NCBI RefSeq assembly: GCF_900102085.1
Contig: NZ_FMVM01000019.1
Coordinates: 84,137 to 148,136, forward strand
DNA length: 64,000 nt
Source: Paenibacillus polysaccharolyticus
GTDB lineage: Bacteria > Bacillota > Bacilli > Paenibacillales > Paenibacillaceae
Direction: 5' to 3'
A program made the translations under genes and the position numbers. The notes below the pieces were generated by a model. The model saw nothing but the letters and a program-made list of their open reading frames with translations, ran no database searches and had not been told where the DNA came from. Shown piece after piece: positions 35,311-44,724 of the stretch (within the stretch, counting starts at the first letter, position 1; every line of letters starts with the position of its first letter).

Positions 35311-38300
35311 TGCGTTCTACTAACACTCCGCCCATTGAACAGCAGATGTACACGAGAGAGCGGCGCGGGGTATTCCGGACGACGGAGGGATTCGATACGG
35401 TGGCTGCATCACCGGGGCTGGACCCTTCTTTTATCAAAAAAGTACTTCATCCTTACTGTGTCTATGATGCTCCTGCGGAGCTGACAGGCCGAAGTGAGAA
35501 GGACGAGAGCAAGTATCCGGCTTCGATGCACCTGTTACATCTGGAGAGCGGCGAGACCATTCTCGGGCAAAATGTGTATCAGGCTGCGGATTTTACCGGC
35601 CTGCGCAGCGCGTTTTTCGCTCACAATTATGTTCTATCACCGGCAAGCTCGGAAGAATATATGAAACGTGGCGACTGGCTGGATGCCGTGTTCGCCAACT
35701 CATATGATATCGAGCAGGGTACAGAGCTACCTGCACTGACAGCATTGCCTTTAGCGACAGAAGGTGGAGCAGGACTTGGAACTGAACTGCCCGGTGGTAG
35801 CTTTGAGGCAAACACGTCACCGAGCCAGATTCTAAGCGCTCTGAAAATGGACGAGACATTGTTCAAGCGTATGCTGTATGCCGTGATGCAATCTGTGGCG
35901 GCACGTCGCAAGGTATACATAGCACTGGATGTGCCAACAGAGGAAGTAACAGCAGGAGCCAAGGCATTGCTTCGTCTGCTGTACAAGGCATTGCCGTATG
36001 CGTTCCGACGTCAGCTTGGGTTTATGACATTTGCCAAAGAGCCACAGGCCAAGAAAGGTATTCATGTGCAATTTGTGGAGCGTGGCACACTGCGTCCCAA
36101 GGATCGAAATACGGAGAAGGATTTTACATTTGATCTCGTCTCTGGGCGTGTCACACACGCGGATGCTTCAGTTGCGAAGTTACCTTATGCAGAATTTGCG
36201 TGGTTTTTGATGCAGGATCAGGCAAGGTCGGCCGAGTTTTATGGATTTGCCGATGAGATGTTGGCAGGCATGGAGCCTGGACGTGAACTTTCCATCGAAG
36301 CCTATGGGGAGCTATCTGTATTTTACAGCCTTGAACAAGGCGTAGAGGATTTATATCTGAATAACAAACATGAGGTCTTGAGCGGCTTGTTGACATATCT
36401 GAAGCCGGAGGGCGGATTACAGCAGCGTTCACGTCTGAACGAACTGTTCCTGACCTTGCTCAGCCGGGAACTGGATAGTGTACGCCGGGAAAATGTACCT
36501 GAAGAAGTGGTGGCTTCTCGCATCGGTGAGTATTTTCGGGTCGCTACACCAGTGGTGAAGGCCCGGATTGTGGATTATTTTATCTACGGTGTAAACAATG
36601 CGCGAGCGCAGAAACGATTGCGTGCTGTGCAGGAGCTGTATACCATTTTGGATTGGGATGCTCAGTTGAATCAGGCCTTCTTTGATAAGGTGCTGGGTAA
36701 TGCTTCTTTGACCAAACTGCTGTTTGAGCCATATCTGGACAATCAGCTGACACGTACCGAAACGGCAGCAAGCGTGATTGAGCTTATCCAGCGATGGGTT
36801 ACGGCTCATCCATCTGCCATCCAATCCGCTTTTTTAGTGGAACGGTCTTGTACCGAGCTACGGGAAAGACTGTGTTCTGCGCCCAATCCGGTGCAATCAG
36901 CGAACGAAGCTCTTCAACGGGTTAGCGTTTTGGACTTTATCACCGAGAGTGGTGCGATGGAATCGGAAATTACCGGATATATCGGACAAACAGAGTTTTT
37001 TGCCGATTCAGGACATCAGGCTACAACTACGCATCCTACCAGTAAACCAACCACTCCATCCCTTGGTAAACAACCGGTTGCATATCAGGAGGCTTTAACC
37101 AAGCTAGCTGACAAGCTTGCTTATGTCATCAACCTGTTTATGATCCAGGATCTTGATCTGGAACGGGTGAATCGGGAGCAACTGTTGCAGATCGATATTT
37201 TGCAGCATGAGCAAGAGGTTCGGGATTGGGCGGTACGTCAAGGCTCGGATGTCGTTGCAAGAACCAATATGATGCTGGCAGCCAGAGCATGGCTTAGCGG
37301 TGACGGTAATGCGGAAGAAGGAATGGAATCTCTCTCCCTTGCTGAGCGTGACGAGCTTCAGCGCTGGACTCGTCACTGGCTCGCGGCAGAGCTACGGAAT
37401 CAGCCCGGAACACCAGCTTATGAGGCATTGTCGCTTGCGTTTTATCGTGGGGGTAGCGGGAGTAATCGGCTTGATTATTCGGGTCTGATCGAGTTTGCAC
37501 GCAGTCATATGGGGCACCCCGAAGAGATCTATACTTTTTTTGAATGGTCTGGTGCGCAGCGCATGTTTGTTCGCGGTTCTAACGCACATAAAGGATATGC
37601 GGATGCCATCATCCTGTATTTCAAAACGCATGATCGGGAAGCGTTCCGATCCAAGTCTGCTTTTAAGCCGTACTATGCCAAAGCAGGAAAAGCGCTGAAG
37701 CCGGTCTATGATCGGGCCAAAGCGGAACTTGCCTCTCCGTTCATGCGCATGTTAACAGGACGGAAGAAAACACGGTGGCTGGGATTGTTGCTGTTGTTCC
37801 TGATTCTCGGTGCTGCAGGTGGTACGTATGCTCTGATGAACAATTCATCTGAACCTGAGGCACAGCCACCCATAGATCGGGAACCTGTAGTTGCCACGAA
37901 TCCAGAAGAGAAGCCAGCAGACTACATTGCTTATATTGTTGCAGAGAACAAGCGGGAAGGGTCTAAATCACCAGCCCAATTAGTCATCCGCTTTCGGAGC
38001 GAGACAGGCGGCATTCCTTTTGAAAAGGGGAATCTTCAGCTACGTATGGATGACGGAAACACAAAGGATATCGATGTTACAGACCAGTGGGAAAGCCTGA
38101 GTCGTGGTGAAGGCTCTGATACAGAAAATACAGGTCAAGGTTCAGCTGATTCAACGACTGGCGTAACAGACGAGACAGCAACGAAACAAGGTGATTCCTC
38201 GAAGGAACAGCCAGATGCTTCAACGAGTGAAGCGGATAAGGGTGCTCCATCCGAAGTTGGCAACGCGTCAGCTGGAACAACAAATGAATCAACGGAGCAA

Positions 38301-38525
38301 AGCCAAAATAAAACAGGTGATAATTCAACCGATGAAGCTTCACCAGAGGGCCAGAATAAAACGGAAACTAAGGCACCGTTAACCTTGGCAGAAGCAGATC
38401 GCTTGTACCCCTATGGCATGCAGATTAAGTTGCCAGACGATATCAACCCCGATCAAGTTGTGAGCATCCAGCAAGGTGCAGAAGGCTCGGGGGTCACGAT
38501 TAACCTGATGCAGAAGCCAAGCTGA
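35307..38525 (+). CDS. GAP1-N2/GAP1-M-like GTPase-associated membrane protein
   Basis: 1072 residues. The N-terminus (MYTRERRGVFRTTEGFDTVA, GLDPSFIKKVLHPYCVYDAP) has the look of the GAP1-N2 domain; a helical GAP1-M-like part follows to about 810. A single membrane helix (WLGLLLLFLILGAAGGTYAL, about 824-845) follows basic residues, so the N-terminal 820 residues should be cytoplasmic. Outside lie a small domain, a Thr/Ser/Glu/Gln-rich linker (about 935-1020) and a final short domain. GAP1 is known to occur with DO-type GTPases; here the two genes overlap by ATGA. Last gene of the operon. Confidence 0.85.
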   Translation: MMRSTNTPPIEQQMYTRERRGVFRTTEGFDTVAASPGLDPSFIKKVLHPYCVYDAPAELTGRSEKDESKYPASMHLLHLESGETILGQNVYQAADFTGLRSAFFAHNYVLSPASSEEYMKRGDWLDAVFANSYDIEQGTELPALTALPLATEGGAGLGTELPGGSFEANTSPSQILSALKMDETLFKRMLYAVMQSVAARRKVYIALDVPTEEVTAGAKALLRLLYKALPYAFRRQLGFMTFAKEPQAKKGIHVQFVERGTLRPKDRNTEKDFTFDLVSGRVTHADASVAKLPYAEFAWFLMQDQARSAEFYGFADEMLAGMEPGRELSIEAYGELSVFYSLEQGVEDLYLNNKHEVLSGLLTYLKPEGGLQQRSRLNELFLTLLSRELDSVRRENVPEEVVASRIGEYFRVATPVVKARIVDYFIYGVNNARAQKRLRAVQELYTILDWDAQLNQAFFDKVLGNASLTKLLFEPYLDNQLTRTETAASVIELIQRWVTAHPSAIQSAFLVERSCTELRERLCSAPNPVQSANEALQRVSVLDFITESGAMESEITGYIGQTEFFADSGHQATTTHPTSKPTTPSLGKQPVAYQEALTKLADKLAYVINLFMIQDLDLERVNREQLLQIDILQHEQEVRDWAVRQGSDVVARTNMMLAARAWLSGDGNAEEGMESLSLAERDELQRWTRHWLAAELRNQPGTPAYEALSLAFYRGGSGSNRLDYSGLIEFARSHMGHPEEIYTFFEWSGAQRMFVRGSNAHKGYADAIILYFKTHDREAFRSKSAFKPYYAKAGKALKPVYDRAKAELASPFMRMLTGRKKTRWLGLLLLFLILGAAGGTYALMNNSSEPEAQPPIDREPVVATNPEEKPADYIAYIVAENKREGSKSPAQLVIRFRSETGGIPFEKGNLQLRMDDGNTKDIDVTDQWESLSRGEGSDTENTGQGSADSTTGVTDETATKQGDSSKEQPDASTSEADKGAPSEVGNASAGTTNESTEQSQNKTGDNSTDEASPEGQNKTETKAPLTLAEADRLYPYGMQIKLPDDINPDQVVSIQQGAEGSGVTINLMQKPS

Positions 38526-38586
38526 ATTTGTATTAGGTACCATGCGAATTGGAACTGGCAAGGAACTATAAAGTGAGATTTGGGGG

Positions 38587-38624
38587 ATGATTCTGAAACG
38601 GAGGTTTCAGAATCATTTTTTTTT
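38587..38624 (+). terminator. Strong terminator of the VWA/tubulin/GTPase operon
   Basis: A perfect 13-bp stem (ATGATTCTGAAAC with GTTTCAGAATCAT) and a 4-base loop, followed by nine T. Confidence 0.92.
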
Positions 38625-38846
38625 GTGTAACAATTGTCTTTTCTAGATGAAGTGTGCTGATGAGTTGTTTTTGTTCACGAATTAGACATATATCGATTGA
38701 TTCAAATTAAGGTAATTAGGCCAGTGGTGAAAAATCGCACGGAATGACTGAGAAATACTCTCATATAATAAGTGTCATAGTAGCCATTGAGATGCTGATT
38801 TCGAGCAAAAAATGCCTTATAACATCAAAAAAATTGGGATTTTTGG

Positions 38847-38876
38847 TTGACAAGTGATAATGATTATCAGTATCTT
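38847..38876 (+). promoter_or_regulatory. Fur-controlled promoter
   Basis: TTGACA (38847-38852) and TATCTT (38871-38876) are 18 bases apart. Between them lies TGATAATGATTATCA (38855-38869), a perfect 7-1-7 Fur box. Iron-loaded Fur would block RNA polymerase, so the downstream iron genes are expected to be induced by iron limitation. Confidence 0.9.
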
Positions 38877-39018
38877 TAGTGTAGCAGATTAAACAGTTTC
38901 TTTTAGAAGGTTAAAGCGTCGGAAAATTCAGAAGTAATGAATCAGAATATAATTTCAATTTCGTTGTCGTTATGATAGCCGGAATACATACCGGGATTAA
39001 TGAGAGAGGGATGATCGC

Positions 39019-39903
39019 ATGTTTCGTCTGGAGACGTCCAAGCTGGATATCGCTTATGAGGAAAGACTGATTGTTGAGGATCTGAACATTCAGATTCCCC
39101 AAGGGAAAATTACCGCACTTGTGGGGGCCAACGGTTCGGGGAAATCAACGATTCTGAAGACCATGGCACGTATTATGTCTCCGAAGGCAGGTAGCGTGTT
39201 ACTCGACGGCAAGTCCATCCATAAGCAGTCTACGCGTGAAGTTGCCAAGCAACTTGCGATTCTGCCTCAGAATCCTACAGCACCGGAAGGGCTGACCGTT
39301 ACAGAATTGGTTTCCTATGGTCGTTTCCCTTATCAAAAAGGATTCGGTTCCATGCGTGCAGAAGACAAACGCATGATTGAGTGGGCGATCGAGGTGACTG
39401 GCATGACGGAATTCCATGACCGTCCGATTGATCAGTTGTCCGGCGGACAACGTCAACGTGCCTGGATCGCTATGGCACTTGCACAGGAAACAGATATTCT
39501 GTTCCTGGACGAGCCGACAACCTTCCTCGATATGGCTCACCAGCTTGAAGTATTGCAGTTGCTGGAGCATCTAAATGCCACTGCTAATCGTACCATTGTG
39601 ATGGTCGTCCATGACCTGAATCATGCATCTCGGTATGCACAGCATATGATCGGCATCAAGCAAGGTAAAGCCATTGCAGAAGGTTCCCCAGTTGAAGTGA
39701 TGACCTCAGACGTGCTGCGTGAAGTATTTAACATTGAAGCCGACATCGTTATGGACCCGCGCTCCAATGTACCGCTCTGCTTGCCATATGCGCTCGCTGG
39801 CGAACGTCCAAAACCAGTTGCTCCTGAAACCAAGGTAGTGAACAGTGCGATGGTTCATGCGGCAGGTCGCGCCGAACATCGTGTGCAAGCAACAGGCAGT
39901 TAA
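39019..39903 (+). CDS. Iron-siderophore ABC transporter ATP-binding protein
   Basis: 294 residues of the FecE/FhuC type. Walker A GANGSGKST, Q-loop, ABC signature LSGGQRQR, Walker B ILFLDEPTT and H-loop VVHDLNHA are all present; a short extension follows. It energises uptake of ferric siderophores, yet no permease or binding-protein gene adjoins, so it probably serves permeases encoded elsewhere. It lies under the Fur-box promoter 140 bases upstream. Confidence 0.92.
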   Translation: MFRLETSKLDIAYEERLIVEDLNIQIPQGKITALVGANGSGKSTILKTMARIMSPKAGSVLLDGKSIHKQSTREVAKQLAILPQNPTAPEGLTVTELVSYGRFPYQKGFGSMRAEDKRMIEWAIEVTGMTEFHDRPIDQLSGGQRQRAWIAMALAQETDILFLDEPTTFLDMAHQLEVLQLLEHLNATANRTIVMVVHDLNHASRYAQHMIGIKQGKAIAEGSPVEVMTSDVLREVFNIEADIVMDPRSNVPLCLPYALAGERPKPVAPETKVVNSAMVHAAGRAEHRVQATGS

Positions 39904-39949
39904 AATAAACGAGCTGGATCGGATGTGCGATCCTGAATTATAGAAATGA

Positions 39950-39977
39950 AGCCGCTGTGCGCTGTTAGCACGCGGCT
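39950..39977 (+). other. Intercistronic hairpin
   Basis: AGCCGCTGTGC pairs with GCACGCGGCT around a 7-base loop, without a T-run. It may adjust relative expression of the ATPase and the FhuF-like gene. Confidence 0.4.
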
Positions 39978-40004
39978 CATTCGCATTCACAGGAGGTTTC
40001 ATTA

Positions 40005-40823
40005 ATGAGCGCAATCAATTACACCTGGCTTGAACAATATGCACGTATCTCGAGGAATGCCATTTTGAACTCTGTCTACGCTGCACCTCTGGCTTCGTTA
40101 AGGGACGCAGAGCAGGCAAGAGATATGCTAACAACATATAACGAACATTTGCGTGCAGATAGCTTGCAAACCGCAGCGGTGTATTTCATGCATTCCGTTC
40201 GTGGTTTGCTCTTGGGTATACATTACCTAAACGCGATGTGTGACAAGGTGCTGGATATTTCTCTGGATAATATTCGATTACAACTCACCCTGCAGGACGG
40301 ATATCCCGCATTTCATTTTCAACTGCTAGATGACGCTGAAAAGGCTCATCCAGCACCCCCCGTCAACGACGAGCACCACTCAGCGCTAGCTTCTACATCT
40401 ACATGTCAGGCGATGCTTACAGCTTATTACGGAGAACAGCTTCGGCCTTTAATTGAAGGAGTGGCACTGGCTGGCGGGGCGAATACAGGTCAGATGTGGG
40501 CACAGCTTGCGTCGATCCTGAGATGGTTCAAAACGCTGGCTGTTCAGATGGAGATTACAGATCAGGAGCGAGAAGCTGTTATTCAGGGGTATGAGCATGT
40601 CATAACGATGCCACCGGAAGTTCTGGGATTACGTAAAAATCTGTTGAAATTCAAGCCGGTAGAGATAGACAGCCCGTATCAACCGGGGGAGAAGATCTTA
40701 ATGAAGTCAACATGCTGCCTGTATTATAAGGTGGACGGGGGTCAAGATTATTGTTACACGTGTCCCAAACTGAGCAAAGCTGAGCGGCAAACTCGATATG
40801 AGGCGATTGTAGCTTCCCGGTAA
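40005..40823 (+). CDS. FhuF-like 2Fe-2S ferric iron reductase
   Basis: 272 residues. The C-terminus has the FhuF-type cluster motif CCLYYKVDGGQDYCYTCP (CC-x10-C-x2-C), the ligands of a 2Fe-2S centre. FhuF proteins release iron from siderophores in the cytoplasm by reduction. Its place right after a siderophore ATPase and under a Fur promoter supports this. AGGAGG is 8-9 bases before the ATG. The N-terminal part is divergent. Confidence 0.82.
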   Translation: MSAINYTWLEQYARISRNAILNSVYAAPLASLRDAEQARDMLTTYNEHLRADSLQTAAVYFMHSVRGLLLGIHYLNAMCDKVLDISLDNIRLQLTLQDGYPAFHFQLLDDAEKAHPAPPVNDEHHSALASTSTCQAMLTAYYGEQLRPLIEGVALAGGANTGQMWAQLASILRWFKTLAVQMEITDQEREAVIQGYEHVITMPPEVLGLRKNLLKFKPVEIDSPYQPGEKILMKSTCCLYYKVDGGQDYCYTCPKLSKAERQTRYEAIVASR

Positions 40824-40888
40824 ATTTGAAGTTCACACTTGAACACGTTTATAATTGGGATATTACGATCTCATAGGAGGAATTAGCA

Positions 40889-41368
40889 ATGTCCGTATAT
40901 TCGTACAAGGCGGTAACCACCGCAAATCAGGAAGTGCCGCTGGATATGTATCAAGGCAAGGTGCTCGTTATTGCAAACACAGCGAGTAAATGTGGATTGA
41001 CCCCGCAATACGGTGAATTGCAGAAGCTCTATGACCGTTATCGTGATCAAGGTCTCGTCGTGCTTGGTTTTCCTTGTAACCAATTCGGTGGGCAGGAGCC
41101 AGGGACAAGCGAAGAAGCCGAATCCTTTTGCCAGATTAACTACGGCGTTAATTTCCCGGTCTTTGCAAAAGTAGATGTGAACGGAGAAGAGGCGCATCCC
41201 CTCTTTCAATATTTGAAAGAACAACAGCCCGGATCAGGTGAAACCAGCGACATTCAATGGAACTTTACCAAGTTCCTTGTAAACCGCGAAGGTGAAGTTG
41301 TTGGCCGCGTTGAACCGAAAGAATCACCAGAGTCCATGAGTGCAACGATTGAGCAATTGCTCGGTTAA
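40889..41368 (+). CDS. Glutathione peroxidase-family thiol peroxidase
   Basis: 159 residues, standard length. Motifs: NTASKCGLTPQYGEL with Cys in place of selenocysteine, LGFPCNQFGGQEPG with the Gln of the catalytic triad, and WNFTKFLV with the Trp and Asn. Bacillus-type members usually use thioredoxin rather than glutathione. AGGAGG precedes the ATG. It may be co-expressed with the iron genes 65 bases upstream, which would fit protection against peroxide. Confidence 0.93.
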   Translation: MSVYSYKAVTTANQEVPLDMYQGKVLVIANTASKCGLTPQYGELQKLYDRYRDQGLVVLGFPCNQFGGQEPGTSEEAESFCQINYGVNFPVFAKVDVNGEEAHPLFQYLKEQQPGSGETSDIQWNFTKFLVNREGEVVGRVEPKESPESMSATIEQLLG

Positions 41369-41405
41369 TGTGCTACATCTGCTGTAAGGTAAACGTATGA
41401 TGACG

Positions 41406-41446
41406 AGAAGCCTGTCCTGCTATTTCGCAGGGACAGGCTTCTTTTT
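41406..41446 (+). terminator. Terminator after the peroxidase gene
   Basis: AGAAGCCTGTCC pairs with GGACAGGCTTCT, with an inner TGC/GCA pair and a five-T run. It may also serve the convergent pectate lyase gene. Confidence 0.88.
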
Positions 41447-41492
41447 ATTGTCTAAAGTGTTGTATCTACACAGAATACTCTACTCAAAATTA

Positions 41493-42689
41493 TTATGATT
41501 TGGGAAGTGGCTTGCTAAGCTTGTAGTACCCTTGTTCGGAGGCAAGCTTCAGCAGATTACGAGCATAACTTCCAGCCCATGAATAGCCATGTCTGCGCTC
41601 CTCGCTGATGTCCAGAATGTTCATATATTTTTTACCGTCCCGATCTGCGTAAAAAGGAATATCTTCATCGACGTTATAGAAACGGTACCAAATGACACTG
41701 CCAGCATCGGGCTCGAAATAAACGGGGCCTTGCCGATTGTATTTGGTGCCATCTTCACGAACGGTATCAAACCATTTCAATGCGCTTTTAGCAGCATGTT
41801 CGATTTCAGGTGTCTGAGGTAGAGACATAAGGAAAGCGGTAATGGCAACTGACTCTGATCCCGATTTGGAAGCCAGCTCATAGGCTCGGCCAGGTAACGG
41901 TTCATAGGTCACAGGATCATGCTGTGCACCCCAGACAGTAGGTACTCCCTTATTTATAATCTGGGCTTTCAGCGTATAAGCAATACCTTTATCTAATGCA
42001 AGCTTTAGTTTACTGCGTTCCTGGCTCGTCAGAATATCATTATCAAACCCGTGTTTGCGCTGGGTGATATCATCTAGTAGAATCATCGTTTGCACCATCG
42101 CATTGTCATTGTACGTTACGGCATCCGAATAATTACTGCGTTTAGGATAGACCTGAGGCCAGCCACCCGAAGGGTACTGTGACACGAGAATAAAATCAAC
42201 GGCTTTGCGGACACTGTCCTTAAAGATCGGATTACCGGTTTTGACATACATTTCAGTCAGGAAGCGGATTTCCGATGTTGTAGCATCATTATCGAAGGTT
42301 CCAAGCTCAACACCGCTCGGGTCTTTCCAGCCAGAACGTTCCGTTACACCATTCCAAGGGGTAGCATATTGTTTCTCCATGTCTTTGTAAAAGCCGCCGT
42401 GCGGCATCTGCCAGGATACGATATTCAGTGCATAAGCCGTATCTTTGGCGAGATCCCCAGTCGCGAAGTTGCTTATATCCCTGAATTTCTGCAACAAAGA
42501 GGACACATCTTCAAGGGTAGAACTGGATTTCTGGCTCGGCAACACTTCGGTTTTAATTGTCACTGGGGCGGAGGAAGCATTAACATCGGCAGCAGCGGCA
42601 TGTGGAGTGACTAATGCGGCAGTGATCATGGCCATAGAAAGTGCAAGGGGTATGATGCGTAATGGGGCTAACAATTTAGGTTTACTCAA
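41493..42689 (-). CDS. pelA: Secreted pectate lyase (PL10 type)
   Basis: 398 residues. A signal peptide (LSMAMITAALVTPHAAAA) indicates secretion. The rest has family 10 pectate lyase features: NIVSWQMPHGGFYKD, GTFDNDATTSEIRFL, YPSGGWPQVYPKR, YNDNAMVQTM. These enzymes cut pectate by beta-elimination with calcium. TTG start with AAGGAGG 8 bases upstream. A consensus cre site lies about 85 bases upstream. Fits a plant-associated lifestyle. Confidence 0.9.
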   Translation of the reverse strand: MSKPKLLAPLRIIPLALSMAMITAALVTPHAAAADVNASSAPVTIKTEVLPSQKSSSTLEDVSSLLQKFRDISNFATGDLAKDTAYALNIVSWQMPHGGFYKDMEKQYATPWNGVTERSGWKDPSGVELGTFDNDATTSEIRFLTEMYVKTGNPIFKDSVRKAVDFILVSQYPSGGWPQVYPKRSNYSDAVTYNDNAMVQTMILLDDITQRKHGFDNDILTSQERSKLKLALDKGIAYTLKAQIINKGVPTVWGAQHDPVTYEPLPGRAYELASKSGSESVAITAFLMSLPQTPEIEHAAKSALKWFDTVREDGTKYNRQGPVYFEPDAGSVIWYRFYNVDEDIPFYADRDGKKYMNILDISEERRHGYSWAGSYARNLLKLASEQGYYKLSKPLPKS

Positions 42690-42771
42690 GTGAACGCCTC
42701 CTTAAGCTATTATTTTCCCGAACTAATATGGAACATATATATCATATAATCCAATAAAAGGATTCTATATA

Positions 42772-42786
42772 TTGTAAGCGCTTACT
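42772..42786 (-). promoter_or_regulatory. Catabolite-responsive element (cre) upstream of pelA
   Basis: TTGTAAGCGCTTACT fits the CcpA consensus WTGNAANCGNWNNCW at every fixed position and lies in the pelA promoter region, so glucose repression by CcpA is expected. Confidence 0.75.
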
Positions 42787-43066
42787 AATAAAGAAATCAA
42801 CCTTTAATTTTAAATGGCATCCATTTTCGCATTCTGTTCATTCATCCTGCCTATTGTGTGTTCGATAGAAGATAGCTGGTACTGCGCTAAAACGGAATTT
42901 GAATGATTTGGAGGGCATAAGCAATAGGCAACTCGGGGAAAATGTAAGCAGTGAAAATAAGATTGGGTCCGTACTTATAACGTATAAAAATCTATGGTGA
43001 ACTTAAGACAAAAGTAGAACTGTCGCATGTTTTATGAGGAAATTGAATTTATTTTTGCAAAACCTA

Positions 43067-43095
43067 TTGCAATGTGAAAAAGATCACATTATAAT
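43067..43095 (+). promoter_or_regulatory. nox promoter with internal Fnr/Rex-type box
   Basis: TTGCAA (43067-43072) and TATAAT (43090-43095) are separated by exactly 17 bases. The spacer is filled by TGTGAAAAAGATCACA, a perfect TGTGA-N6-TCACA box, which would block the promoter when occupied. Confidence 0.8.
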
Positions 43096-43105
43096 GAGTG
43101 TATAA

Positions 43106-43156
43106 AGTGAAATAAATCACAAGCGATCTACCGAACTAATAGTGAATTATTTCACA
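43106..43156 (+). promoter_or_regulatory. Two further Fnr/Rex-type boxes in the nox leader
   Basis: AGTGAAATAAATCACA (43106-43121) and AGTGAATTATTTCACA (43141-43156) match the promoter box in form. Centres are spaced 33 and 35 bases, close to three helical turns, which suits cooperative binding. Confidence 0.7.
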
Positions 43157-43211
43157 ACCATAACCATGTTTATTAAACTCATTATTTTATATACTCCAAG
43201 GAGGAACTCTC

Positions 43212-44573
43212 ATGAAAATCGCAGTCATCGGATGTACACACGCAGGAACAGCAGCTATCGTAAATACCGCCAAATTATACCCGGATGCCACCATTACCGT
43301 ATATGAACGCAATGATAATATCTCTTTCCTGTCATGTGGTATTGCGCTCTACGTAGGTGGAGTGGTCAAAGACCCTGACGGCCTGTTCTACTCTTCGCCG
43401 AATCAATTGGCAGATCTCGGGGTAGTGACCAAGATGCTTCACGAAGTTACAGCAGTGGATGCCAAAGGCCACACCTTGCGGGCTAAAAATCTGCAAACCG
43501 GGGAAGAATTTGAAGATACATTTGACAAACTGATCATGACTACAGGTTCATGGCCTGTTGTGCCGAAGCTGGAAGGCATCGAGATGGATAACATCCTGCT
43601 TTGCAAAAACTACAATCACTCCAACACCATTATCGAAAAAGCCAAAGATGCGAAACGTGTTACTGTAGTCGGCGCAGGATACATCGGTGTGGAACTGGTC
43701 GAAGCATTCCAGATGAACGGTAAAGAAGTGACGCTGATCGACAGCGTGGATCGTATTTTGAACAAATACCTTGATCCTGAATTTACAGATGGAATTGAAG
43801 ATACGCTCACGAATAAAGGCATTAAACTGGCTCTCGGTCAAACCGTACAGAAATTTACGGGTGAGAACGGCAAAGTAACCAAAGTCATCACATCCAAAGG
43901 GGAGTTTGAGACTGACTTGGTCATTCTTTGCATCGGATTCCGTCCAAATACGGAGCTGCTTAAAGGCCAAGTGGATATGTTGCCAAACGGTGCAATTATC
44001 GTCGATAAATATATGCAAACTAGTCAGGAAGATGTCTTTGCTGCAGGTGACAGCTGTGCGATCCACTACAATCCAACCGGCAAAGCGGCTTACATTCCAC
44101 TGGCTACAAACGCCGTGCGGATGGGTACACTCGTAGCGAGAAACCTGGTTCGTCCAACGACACCTTATGTGGGAACACAGGGCACATCGGGCATCAAAAT
44201 TTATGAGCAAAATATTGCAGGGACAGGAATGACCGAGATGTCTGCTAAAGAAGAGGGGCTTGTTGTCGAATCGGTTGTTCTGGAAGACAGCTACCGTCCT
44301 GAGTTCATGCCAACGGCTGAGAAACTGTTGCTTAAAGTGGTTTACGAACAAGCGACTCGCCGGATTGTCGGTGCACAGGTAATGTCACAAGTGGATCTGA
44401 CGCAGTCGATCAATACGATCTCGGTTTGTATTCAGAACAACATGACGGTGGATGAGCTGGCGTTTATCGACTTCTTCTTCCAACCGCACTACAACAAACC
44501 TTGGAACTTCCTGAACACAGCAGGTCTGCAAGCCCTGCCTCCGGTAGAGGTTAAAGCGCCAGCGCTGGTGTAA
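43212..44573 (+). CDS. nox: FAD-dependent NADH oxidase (water-forming type)
   Basis: 453 residues. FAD-binding MKIAVIGCTHAGTAA, redox-active Cys in SFLSCGIAL (about residue 43), NAD-binding VTVVGAGYIGVELVEAF and FAD-binding DVFAAGDSC. The GCTHAG start and single Cys are typical of NADH oxidases that reduce oxygen to water; the related CoA-disulfide reductases are a possible alternative. AGGAGG precedes the ATG. Three Fnr/Rex-type boxes upstream suggest control by redox state. Confidence 0.88.
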   Translation: MKIAVIGCTHAGTAAIVNTAKLYPDATITVYERNDNISFLSCGIALYVGGVVKDPDGLFYSSPNQLADLGVVTKMLHEVTAVDAKGHTLRAKNLQTGEEFEDTFDKLIMTTGSWPVVPKLEGIEMDNILLCKNYNHSNTIIEKAKDAKRVTVVGAGYIGVELVEAFQMNGKEVTLIDSVDRILNKYLDPEFTDGIEDTLTNKGIKLALGQTVQKFTGENGKVTKVITSKGEFETDLVILCIGFRPNTELLKGQVDMLPNGAIIVDKYMQTSQEDVFAAGDSCAIHYNPTGKAAYIPLATNAVRMGTLVARNLVRPTTPYVGTQGTSGIKIYEQNIAGTGMTEMSAKEEGLVVESVVLEDSYRPEFMPTAEKLLLKVVYEQATRRIVGAQVMSQVDLTQSINTISVCIQNNMTVDELAFIDFFFQPHYNKPWNFLNTAGLQALPPVEVKAPALV

Positions 44574-44650
44574 GTCGGTGAGGTAAGTCATGAATGTAGG
44601 CGGCTAGCAACGATATTAAATTTGGGTACATCATAAAATAAAGACAGAAG

Positions 44651-44687
44651 GAAGGCTGGCGATCATATCGTCAGTCTTCTTTTTTTG
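44651..44687 (+). terminator. Terminator after nox
   Basis: GAAGGCTGGCGAT (44651-44663) pairs with ATCGTCAGTCTTC (44667-44679), followed by seven T. Confidence 0.9.
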
Positions 44688-44724
44688 TCGTCTAAGTAGC
44701 AAATTGAATCATCTTCTTAGATTA

